A stretch of DNA of 64,000 bases from IMCC45349 sp047219225 (GTDB lineage Bacteria; Bacteroidota; Bacteroidia; Flavobacteriales; Flavobacteriaceae), in assembly GCF_047219225.1 (NCBI RefSeq), contig NZ_CP178208.1:434001-498000 (forward strand), read 5' to 3'. Below the pieces are notes generated by a model, which was not told where the DNA came from, did no database searches, and saw only the letters and a list, made by a program, of their open reading frames with translations. Positions 9,401 through 16,068 of the stretch are shown piece after piece; position 1 is the first letter of the stretch; every line of letters begins with the position of its first letter. The position numbers and the translations under genes were made by a program.

Positions 9401-12400
9401 GTTACTGTTTGACTTGCTAATACAAAATCACAGTTATCTAATGGATCTGTTCCGTCTGTTACTTCTGTCTCATTCGTTACTCCATCTCCATCACAATCTG
9501 CATTGTTCCATGCTGTGTCTGGTGTTACTGTTTGACTTGCTAATACAAAATCACAGTTATCTAATGGATCTGTTCCGTCTGTTACTTCTGTCTCATTCGT
9601 TACTCCATCTCCATCACAATCTGCATTGTTCCATGCTGTGTCTGGTGTTACTGTTTGACTTGCTAATACAAAATCACAGTTATCTAATGGATCTGTTCCG
9701 TCTGTTACTTCTGTCTCATTCGTTACTCCATCTCCATCACAATCTGCATTGTTCCATGCTGTGTCTGGTGTTACTGTTTGACTTGCTAATACAAAATCAC
9801 AGTTATCTAATGGATCTGTTCCGTCTGTTACTTCTGTCTCATTTGTTACTCCATCTCCATCACAATCTGCATTGTTCCATGCTGTGTCTGGTGCTACTGT
9901 TTGACTTGCTAATACAAAATCACAGTTATCTAATGGATCTGTTCCGTCTGTTACTTCATTTGAGTTTATAATACCATCTCCGTCACAATCATTAATTCCA
10001 AAATCTACACAATCACCTACTGTTACTGAGGCTACAGCTGTATCACAATTTGTTGGGTTTAACACCTCACATATTTGATAGGTTAATTGATAAGTTCCTG
10101 CTGGTGTACCTGCTGCTACATCTATTGTTCCATCTCCATTTAAGGTTAAGTATCCATTTGGATCTGCTATCGTTTCTGTTAATGTAACATCTGATGGATT
10201 TACTGCTACTCCATTTAAGGTGTCATTCGTAAATACATCTATAACACCTGTGGCACCTGTTACACCATTCACGCCTGTAGCACTATCATCATTCGCTACA
10301 ATTGGAGCTGCATCTACTGTTACTGAGGCTACAGCTGTATCACAATTTGTTGGGTTTAATACCTCACATATTTGATAGGTTAATTGATAAGTTCCTGCTG
10401 GTGTACCTGCTCCTACATCTATTGTTCCATCTCCATTTAAGGTTAAGTATCCATTTGGATCTGCTATCGTTTCTGTTAATGTAACATCTGATGGATTTAC
10501 TGCTACTCCATTTAAGGTGTCATTCGTAAATACATCTATAACACCTGTGGCACCTGTTACACCATTCACGCCTGTAGCACTATCATCATTCGCTACAATT
10601 GGAGCTGCATCTACTGTTACTGAGGCTACAGCTGTATCACAATTTGTTGGGTTTAATACCTCACATATTTGATAGGTTAATTGGTAAGTTCCTGCTGGTG
10701 TACCTGCTGCTACATCTATTGTTCCATCTCCATTTAAGGTTAAGTATCCATTTGGATCTGCTATCGTTTCTGTTAATGTAACATCTGATGGATTTACTGC
10801 TACTCCATTTAAGGTGTCATTCGTAAATACATCTATAACACCTGTGGCACCTGTTACACCATTCACGCCTGTAGCACTATCATCATTCGCTACAATTGGA
10901 GCTGCATCTACTGTTACTGAGGCTACAGCTGTATCACAATTTGTTGGGTTTAACACCTCACATATTTGATAGGTTAATTGGTAAGTTCCTGCTGGTGTAC
11001 CTGCTGCTACATCTATTGTTCCATCTCCATTTAAGGTTAAGTATCCATTTGGATCTGCTATCGTTTCTGTTAATGTAACATCTGATGGATTTACTGCTAC
11101 TCCATTTAAGGTGTCATTCGTAAATACATCTATAACACCTGTGGCACCTGTTACACCATTCACGCCTGTAGCACTATCATCATTCGCTACAATTGGAGCT
11201 GCATCTACTGTTACTGAGGCTACAGCTGTATCACAATTTGTTGGGTTTAACACCTCACATATTTGATAGGTTAATTGGTAAGTTCCTGCTGGTGTACCTG
11301 CTGCTACATCTATTGTTCCATCTCCATTTAAGGTTAAGTATCCATTTGGATCTGCTATCGTTTCTGTTAATGTAACATCTGATGGATTTACTGCTACTCC
11401 ATTTAAGGTGTCATTCGTAAATACATCTATAACACCTGTGGCACCTGTTACACCATTCACGCCTGTAGCACTATCATCATTCGCTACAATTGGAGCTGCA
11501 TCTACTGTTACTGAGGCTACAGCTGTATCACAATTTGTTGGGTTTAATACCTCACATATTTGATAGGTTAATTGGTAAGTTCCTGCTGGTGTACCTGCTG
11601 CTACATCTATTGTTCCATCTCCATTTAAGGTTAAGTATCCATTTGGATCTGCTATCGTTTCTGTTAATGTAACATCTGATGGATTTACTGCTACTCCATT
11701 TAAGGTGTCATTCGTAAATACATCTATAACACCTGTGGCACCTGTTACACCATTCACGCCTGTAGCACTATCATCATTCGCTACAATTGGAGCTGCATCT
11801 ACTGTTACTGAGGCTACAGCTGTATCACAATTTGTTGGGTTTAACACCTCACATATTTGATAGGTTAATTGGTAAGTTCCTGCTGGTGTACCTGCTGCTA
11901 CATCTATTATTCCATCTCCATTTAAGGTTAAGTATCCATTTGGATCTGCTATCGTTTCTGTTAATGTAACATCTGATGGATTTACTGCTACTCCATTTAA
12001 GGTGTCATTCGTAAATACATCTATAACACCTGTGGCACCTGTTACACCATTCACGCCTGTAGCACTATCATCATTCGCTACAATTGGAGCTGCATCTACT
12101 GTTACTGAGGCTACAGCTGTATCACAATTTGTTGGGTTTAACACCTCACATATTTGATAGGTTAATTGGTAAGTTCCTGCTGGTGTACCTGCTCCTACAT
12201 CTATTGTTCCATCTCCATTTAAGGTTAAGTATCCATTTGGATCTGCTATCGTTTCTGTTAATGTAACATCTGATGGATTTACTGCTACTCCATTTAAGGT
12301 GTCATTCGTAAATACATCTATAACACCTGTGGCACCTGTTACACCATTCACGCCTGTAGCACTATCATCATTCGCTACAATTGGAGCTGCATCTACTGTT

Positions 12401-14904
12401 ACTGAGGCTACAGCTGTATCACAATTTGTTGGGTTTAATACCTCACATATTTGATAGGTTAATTGGTAAGTTCCTGCTGGTGTACCTGCTGCTACATCTA
12501 TTGTTCCATCTCCATTTAAGGTTAAGTATCCATTTGGATCTGCTATCGTTTCTGTTAATGTAACATCTGATGGATTTACTGCTACTCCATTTAAGGTGTC
12601 ATTCGTAAATACATCTATAACACCTGTGGCACCTGTTACACCATTCACGCCTGTAGCACTATCATCATTCGCTACAATTGGAGCTGCATCTACTGTTACT
12701 GAGGCTACAGCTGTATCACAATTTGTTGGGTTTAACACCTCACATATTTGATAGGTTAATTGGTAAGTTCCTGCTGGTGTACCTGCTGCTACATCTATTG
12801 TTCCATCTCCATTTAAGGTTAAGTATCCATTTGGATCTGCTATCGTTTCTGTTAATGTAACATCTGATGGATTTACTGCTACTCCATTTAAGGTGTCATT
12901 CGTAAATACATCTATAACACCTGTGGCACCTGTTACACCATTCACGCCTGTAGCACTATCATCATTCGCTACAATTGGAGCTGCATCTACTGTTACTGAG
13001 GCTACAGCTGTATCACAATTTGTTGGGTTTAACACCTCACATATTTGATAGGTTAATTGGTAAGTTCCTGCTGGTGTACCTGCTGCTACATCTATTGTTC
13101 CATCTCCATTTAAGGTTAAGTATCCATTTGGATCTGCTATCGTTTCTGTTAATGTAACATCTGATGGATTTACTGCTACTCCATTTAAGGTGTCATTCGT
13201 AAATACATCTATAACACCTGTGGCACCTGTTACACCATTCACGCCTGTAGCACTATCATCATTCGCTACAATTGGGGCAATACTACAAGAAGCTGGGGCA
13301 GATACTACATTTAAGTTTGAAAAAGTACAAGTTACTTCATCAGAAAAAGTTGCTGTTAATGAAATTGCAATTCCATTTGCAGGTAAAGTAACTCCTGTAA
13401 AAGTATGAGACGATGTAGTATCTAGCGAACCAATTGCTACACTTGCAGTCCCATCTCCTGATAAATCTAAAGTTCCAGTAGTAGGAGCTTCAGAAAAAGT
13501 GACTGTTATATCAGCAGTAAATGTATCATCAGCAGAATTGCCATTAGTTCCATTGTCATTACAAACTGATAAATTAGATGCTGATATAGAATCAACTAAA
13601 CAAGTATTAACTCCACATAAATCAAAATTAACAACAGTGATACAAACAAAAGTTGTTGCAGTAGCTCCAGTTAAACCTCCTGTACTGTTATTTGTAACAT
13701 GACCTGTAAAACAAATAGTCTTAGTTGATTTATTATAAATTGTTGTTGCATGTCCTCCTACACTAACATAAATTGCATCATCACTACCAACAGTATAACC
13801 ACCTGGAACTGAAGGATACTCAACTGTACCTGCATTACCATGTCCTATATTTCCACTATTATCTGAACCCCAAGTATATAATACATTTGGGTCTGATACA
13901 GTAGCTCCATCTACAATGGCTGCTGCACTTGAATATTGCTCAGAAGTTTGATTGGTAGAAATTTGTAAAACATTTGTCATTTCAGCTCCACCATTGTACT
14001 TAACTGTTTCCCAGTTTAAAACTGCATTTGTTGTTTCATTAATTATTCTATTAGCTGTATTATGTCCTACTCCATATACTTTTTGATCGGTACCTAAAGC
14101 TAGTATTCCATGTTGTGTATCAGTATCGTTAAAAAATGCTGAAATATATGTAGGAGTAGATGAAGGTGCCGTCATTAAAGTTGCATAATCATAATTTGAT
14201 GCTCCATTACCATCTCCAAGATATACACTATTACCCCAAACATAAATATCTCCATCATTCTGTAAAGCATAAAGAGCTACATCAGATCCAGTAACATGAA
14301 ACACATCTGTAAGAGGAACTCCTGCAGATGTCTGTACTTCCTGCCATATTGCAGTATTAGTTGATGTGTTACCACTAACCCTTGATTGATTAGAAGCCAC
14401 CCAAACACCTCCAGTTGATGTTGTAATAACTAAAGCATTTGAAGTTGCGAATAAATCAATTACATCTGTTGCTGCAACACCTCCTGGTAATGCCATTGGT
14501 GCAAATGCAGTTCCAGACACAAAGTTTGAATTCACTACTTCATTTACATATCCCCAAGCATAAAGGTTTGTAGTTGTAAGTAAAAAGGCTTGTCCTCCAC
14601 TATTTCCAGATACAGCATATTGAACTATACTTCCAGTATAATTATAACCATTAGCTGGTGAAATTTCTTGCATTACTGGATCAGAAGTACCGTTAGAGGC
14701 CATGTCTTCTCCCCAAGTTATATAACCAGTTTCAGTTCTTGCAATTGACTGGTGATAAGATGTTATAAGAATATCATCTTTTGGGTCATAAACTCCTTCT
14801 GGCCCAACAATTGGACATTGGGAAAATACCGTGCTTAGGCACAACATGGCCATCAAGCTAAGTACTTTTTGTTTACTAATTAAAAGTCGTTTGAAAATTT
14901 TCAT
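6472..14904 (-). CDS. Giant repeat-rich T9SS surface protein (type B sorting domain), SprB-like adhesin candidate
   Basis: This gene encodes 2810 residues. Order: signal peptide 1-29 (ending STVFSQ); RCC1-like beta-propeller region about 45-430 (recurring AWGY, VWGN and TWGSDN blades); an Ig-like domain about 435-540; eleven 99-residue Ig/cadherin-like repeats 542-1631 beginning APIVANDDSATG; 23 acidic DCDGDG calcium-binding motifs in 41-residue units 1638-2561, like thrombospondin type-3 repeats with paired cysteines; a DUF11 domain about 2580-2690; and a C-terminal gliding-motility-type T9SS sorting domain about 2715-2810 (FNEFSPNGDGVNE, YNRWGNIVYE). It is predicted to be exported by T9SS and displayed as a long calcium-stiffened fibre for adhesion or gliding. 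It is first in an operon with the SprF-like and OmpA genes. Repeat copy number may be affected by assembly. Confidence 0.93.
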   Translation of the reverse strand: MKIFKRLLISKQKVLSLMAMLCLSTVFSQCPIVGPEGVYDPKDDILITSYHQSIARTETGYITWGEDMASNGTSDPVMQEISPANGYNYTGSIVQYAVSGNSGGQAFLLTTTNLYAWGYVNEVVNSNFVSGTAFAPMALPGGVAATDVIDLFATSNALVITTSTGGVWVASNQSRVSGNTSTNTAIWQEVQTSAGVPLTDVFHVTGSDVALYALQNDGDIYVWGNSVYLGDGNGASNYDYATLMTAPSSTPTYISAFFNDTDTQHGILALGTDQKVYGVGHNTANRIINETTNAVLNWETVKYNGGAEMTNVLQISTNQTSEQYSSAAAIVDGATVSDPNVLYTWGSDNSGNIGHGNAGTVEYPSVPGGYTVGSDDAIYVSVGGHATTIYNKSTKTICFTGHVTNNSTGGLTGATATTFVCITVVNFDLCGVNTCLVDSISASNLSVCNDNGTNGNSADDTFTADITVTFSEAPTTGTLDLSGDGTASVAIGSLDTTSSHTFTGVTLPANGIAISLTATFSDEVTCTFSNLNVVSAPASCSIAPIVANDDSATGVNGVTGATGVIDVFTNDTLNGVAVNPSDVTLTETIADPNGYLTLNGDGTIDVAAGTPAGTYQLTYQICEVLNPTNCDTAVASVTVDAAPIVANDDSATGVNGVTGATGVIDVFTNDTLNGVAVNPSDVTLTETIADPNGYLTLNGDGTIDVAAGTPAGTYQLTYQICEVLNPTNCDTAVASVTVDAAPIVANDDSATGVNGVTGATGVIDVFTNDTLNGVAVNPSDVTLTETIADPNGYLTLNGDGTIDVAAGTPAGTYQLTYQICEVLNPTNCDTAVASVTVDAAPIVANDDSATGVNGVTGATGVIDVFTNDTLNGVAVNPSDVTLTETIADPNGYLTLNGDGTIDVGAGTPAGTYQLTYQICEVLNPTNCDTAVASVTVDAAPIVANDDSATGVNGVTGATGVIDVFTNDTLNGVAVNPSDVTLTETIADPNGYLTLNGDGIIDVAAGTPAGTYQLTYQICEVLNPTNCDTAVASVTVDAAPIVANDDSATGVNGVTGATGVIDVFTNDTLNGVAVNPSDVTLTETIADPNGYLTLNGDGTIDVAAGTPAGTYQLTYQICEVLNPTNCDTAVASVTVDAAPIVANDDSATGVNGVTGATGVIDVFTNDTLNGVAVNPSDVTLTETIADPNGYLTLNGDGTIDVAAGTPAGTYQLTYQICEVLNPTNCDTAVASVTVDAAPIVANDDSATGVNGVTGATGVIDVFTNDTLNGVAVNPSDVTLTETIADPNGYLTLNGDGTIDVAAGTPAGTYQLTYQICEVLNPTNCDTAVASVTVDAAPIVANDDSATGVNGVTGATGVIDVFTNDTLNGVAVNPSDVTLTETIADPNGYLTLNGDGTIDVAAGTPAGTYQLTYQICEVLNPTNCDTAVASVTVDAAPIVANDDSATGVNGVTGATGVIDVFTNDTLNGVAVNPSDVTLTETIADPNGYLTLNGDGTIDVGAGTPAGTYQLTYQICEVLNPTNCDTAVASVTVDAAPIVANDDSATGVNGVTGATGVIDVFTNDTLNGVAVNPSDVTLTETIADPNGYLTLNGDGTIDVAAGTPAGTYQLTYQICEVLNPTNCDTAVASVTVGDCVDFGINDCDGDGIINSNEVTDGTDPLDNCDFVLASQTVAPDTAWNNADCDGDGVTNETEVTDGTDPLDNCDFVLASQTVTPDTAWNNADCDGDGVTNETEVTDGTDPLDNCDFVLASQTVTPDTAWNNADCDGDGVTNETEVTDGTDPLDNCDFVLASQTVTPDTAWNNADCDGDGVTNETEVTDGTDPLDNCDFVLASQTVTPDTAWNNADCDGDGVTNETEVTDGTDPLDNCDFVLASQTVTPDTAWNNADCDGDGVTNETEVTDGTDPLDNCDFVLASQTVTPDTAWNNADCDGDGVTNETEVTDGTDPLDNCDFVLASQTVAPDTAWNNADCDGDGVTNETEVTDGTDPLDNCDFVLASQTVTPDTAWNNADCDGDGVTNETEVTDGTDPLDNCDFVLASQTVTPDTAWNNADCDGDGVTNETEVTDGTDPLDNCDFVLASQTVTPDTAWNNADCDGDGVTNETEVTDGTDPLDNCDFVLASQTVTPDTAWNNADCDGDGVTNETEVTDGTDPLDNCDFVLASQTVTPDTAWNNADCDGDGVTNETEVTDGTDPLDNCDFVLASQTVTPDTAWNNADCDGDGVTNETEVTDGTDPLDNCDFVLASQTVTPDTAWNNADCDGDGVTNETEVTDGTDPLDNCDFVLASQTVTPDTAWNNADCDGDGVTNETEVTDGTDPLDNCDFVLASQTVTPDTAWNNADCDGDGVTNETEVTDGTDPLDNCDFVLASQTVTPDTAWNNADCDGDGVTNETEVTDGTDPLDNCDFVLASQTVTPDTAWNNADCDGDGVTNETEVTDGTDPLDNCDFVLASQTVTPDTAWNNADCDGDGVTNETEVTDGTDPLDNCDFVLASQTVTPDTAWNNADCDGDGVTNETEVTDGTDPLDNCDFVLASQTVTPDTAWNNADCDGDGVTNETEVTDGTDPLDSCSYIPSSITGTVTATADCTAAIEVTKMADMFGNELGDVITYTITVENIGNVTLTNVTLVDLFTDVNGVVYTLTQEPTFDSADLGSIEGTLLVGEIGTYYATFEITQQAINAGGVINSVIASAIAPNQDIVEDTSDNGDDFDGNTEDDETVTELGCLMMFNEFSPNGDGVNEFLVINCIHNYPNNKLEVYNRWGNIVYEKRGYNNDWNGTSNGRSVYNGSEDLPVGTYYYILNLGDGTKPKTGWIYINR
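7222..9990 (-). repeat. 123-bp tandem array encoding about 22.5 calcium-binding 41-residue units
   Basis: Each unit encodes TDPLDNC, a spacer DFVLASQTV(T/A)PDTAWNNA, and DCDGDGVTNETE. There are 22 full units plus a divergent first half-unit (DCDGDGIINSNE) at the N-terminal side. Units are near identical; I see mainly a synonymous C/T change in the Asn codon of TNETE and two copies (near 9030 and 9893) with Thr replaced by Ala. The 123-bp length is a multiple of three, so frames on the other strand also stay open. Confidence 0.95.
10012..13278 (-). repeat. 297-bp tandem array: eleven 99-residue Ig/cadherin-like domains
   Basis: There are eleven head-to-tail units of exactly 297 bp, from APIVANDD to ASVTVDA. 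Only about five positions vary: a synonymous C/T in the Asn codon of LNPTN, an A/G in the Gln codon region of TYQL, Ala-to-Gly at IDVAAG in protein copies 4 and 10, and Thr-to-Ile at GDGT in copy 5. The flanking Ig-like domain at 435-540 is diverged, so amplification was recent and confined to this unit. Confidence 0.95.
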
Positions 14905-14965
14905 TTCTTGTTTTCTGTTAATTTAATTGTTAATAGCTACTATATTAATTTCGATTAAGTGTATT

Positions 14966-15009
14966 TTTTCATCGTTAAAATGCAAACATATGCATTTCAA
15001 CGATGAAAA
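14966..15009. promoter_or_regulatory. 44-bp near-perfect palindrome over the giant-protein promoter (candidate operator)
   Basis: The arms are TTTTCATCGTT-A-AAATGC and GCATTT-C-AACGATGAAAA around an eight-base centre: 17 of 18 positions pair. It covers the whole spacer and the -7 box of the predicted minus-strand promoter. The predicted start of transcription falls inside it, so the full hairpin would not be present in the RNA, which favours a DNA-binding site. The neighbouring LuxR-type regulator is the obvious candidate binder (inference). Confidence 0.6.
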
Positions 15010-15013
15010 CAAA
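14983..15013 (-). promoter_or_regulatory. Predicted promoter of the giant-protein/sprF/ompA operon
   Basis: On the minus strand a -33 TTTG (15010-15013) is separated by exactly 19 bases from TATGTTTG (14983-14990), matching the Bacteroidota consensus TTTG-N19-TAnnTTTG. A transcript would start near 14976 and carry a leader of about 70 bases. Confidence 0.65.
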
Positions 15014-15144
15014 CGTTTTAGCGGAAAATATCTTACAAAGTATGAGGGAAAATAATGTAGGTTAAGTTCATTTCTTTTCTTTTTGAATTTTGATTAAAGG
15101 GGCTTAAAATCAGGACGATGCAAAATTATTGAATAGTTTATCTA

Positions 15145-15172
15145 AAAAAAATACTGATAAATCAGTATTTTA
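15145..15172 (-). terminator. Intrinsic terminator of the luxR-type gene
   Basis: An 11-bp stem AAAATACTGAT/ATCAGTATTTT overlaps the stop codon and, read on the minus strand, runs into seven T residues. It insulates the regulator from the giant-protein operon, which therefore needs its own promoter. Confidence 0.8.
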
Positions 15173-15919
15173 AATTATATTTAATAAAGCTGCAGTATTA
15201 GTGACGTTATTTTTTCTTATTAAATTTTGTCTATGTGTATTTACGGTTGCTATAGATATATTTAAACTATTAGCAATTTGTGAGCTAGTATAACCTTCAG
15301 ATATAAGCTTTAATATTTGCCTTTCTCTTTTAGTTAAAATTATTTTAGGCTCAAATATATTATCAAGTTCTTTTTTAAGAGTTTTTAAATCATCGCTTAA
15401 AACATTCTTTCCATCTACATAATTCTTTATATCTACTTGCGTTTCTTCGTGCGTTCCATTAAGGTTTGTAACATCATCAATACATGATAATATAAAATGT
15501 GGTTTATCATCTTCACATCTAGATAAAACAGTAACGCTTCTGATAAAAGAACTTTTCTTATTTGGGATAAGGCTAGTATTAAATCTTAAATAATAAGTGC
15601 ACTTTAATGGTTCTATATAGTTTTCATAAGCAAAATCTACAACTTTAGAATCTGCACTAATTATTTTTTGTTTTTGAGATGGTTCCATTCCATCTAATAT
15701 ATCTTGAATATAATCTGTGCTATTTTCAGAAAATTCTAAATTATAATTTTTGAAATAAACAACAGGAGATAATGACTTTACATTCATTATCATTAGAAAA
15801 TCTGGTTTTGAAATTTCTGCATATTGATTAACCCAATCAATAATATTATCTTCATTTACTTCATCTTTATTTAAATCAATAAAAACTGACAATAATGATT
15901 CTAGATTATATTCATTCAT
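15170..15919 (-). CDS. LuxR-family transcriptional regulator
   Basis: This gene encodes 249 residues. The C-terminal domain (about 190-249) is a GerE/LuxR helix-turn-helix: LTKRERQILKLISEGYTSSQIA followed by ISIATVNTHRQNLIRK, the recognition helix. The N-terminal part (1-180) looks like a PAS-type sensory fold with no response-regulator aspartate pocket, so it is not a classical two-component receiver; its ligand is unknown. The gene lies alone, divergent from prfC and directly upstream of the giant surface protein operon but separated from it by a terminator. Both its own promoter and the giant operon's promoter carry palindromes, suggesting autoregulation and control of the surface locus (inference). 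Confidence 0.85.
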   Translation of the reverse strand: MNEYNLESLLSVFIDLNKDEVNEDNIIDWVNQYAEISKPDFLMIMNVKSLSPVVYFKNYNLEFSENSTDYIQDILDGMEPSQKQKIISADSKVVDFAYENYIEPLKCTYYLRFNTSLIPNKKSSFIRSVTVLSRCEDDKPHFILSCIDDVTNLNGTHEETQVDIKNYVDGKNVLSDDLKTLKKELDNIFEPKIILTKRERQILKLISEGYTSSQIANSLNISIATVNTHRQNLIRKNNVTNTAALLNII

Positions 15920-15947
15920 TTAAAATTATTTTTAAAGTAAATCCTTA

Positions 15948-15978
15948 CAAAAATACATTAACATATGTTAATTAGAAA
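15948..15978 (-). promoter_or_regulatory. Predicted promoter of the luxR-type gene
   Basis: On the minus strand, TTTC (15975-15978, three of four consensus bases) is 19 bases from TATTTTTG (15948-15955, fits TAnnTTTG). The start codon is about 30 bases downstream. Confidence 0.45.
15957..15972. promoter_or_regulatory. 16-bp perfect palindrome in the luxR promoter spacer (candidate operator)
   Basis: ATTAACATATGTTAAT is perfectly self-complementary and lies entirely within the 19-base spacer of the predicted luxR promoter, in the divergent luxR/prfC region. It shares the core CATATGTT with the centre of the larger palindrome at 14966-15009. Confidence 0.5.
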
Positions 15979-16045
15979 GTAAATGTTCTAAATGACAAGA
16001 AATTAATTGTGAAACTATTTAATTAAATAATAAGATAACAAATCC

Positions 16046-16053
16046 TATATTTG
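16046..16053 (+). promoter_or_regulatory. Candidate -7 box for prfC
   Basis: TATATTTG fits TAnnTTTG, 15 bases before the chosen ATG; no matching -33 TTTG is visible at the expected distance. The upstream TTG frame start at 16051 falls inside this box, supporting the ATG at 16069. Confidence 0.35.
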
Positions 16054-16068
16054 CCGAAATTTAATTTT

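Noticed and set aside
7203..9971. 922-codon open frame on the plus strand with a leucine/histidine-rich product
   Set aside because: It is the reverse frame of the 123-bp array; the unit length is a multiple of three, so any stop-free frame persists through all copies. The product has no real protein character.
10302..13157. Ten identical 60-codon plus-strand frames spaced 297 bp apart
   Set aside because: Shadows of the eleven 297-bp repeats in the giant gene.
7222..13278. CRISPR-like regular repeats
   Set aside because: Units abut directly with no variable spacers and encode protein in frame; no cas genes nearby.
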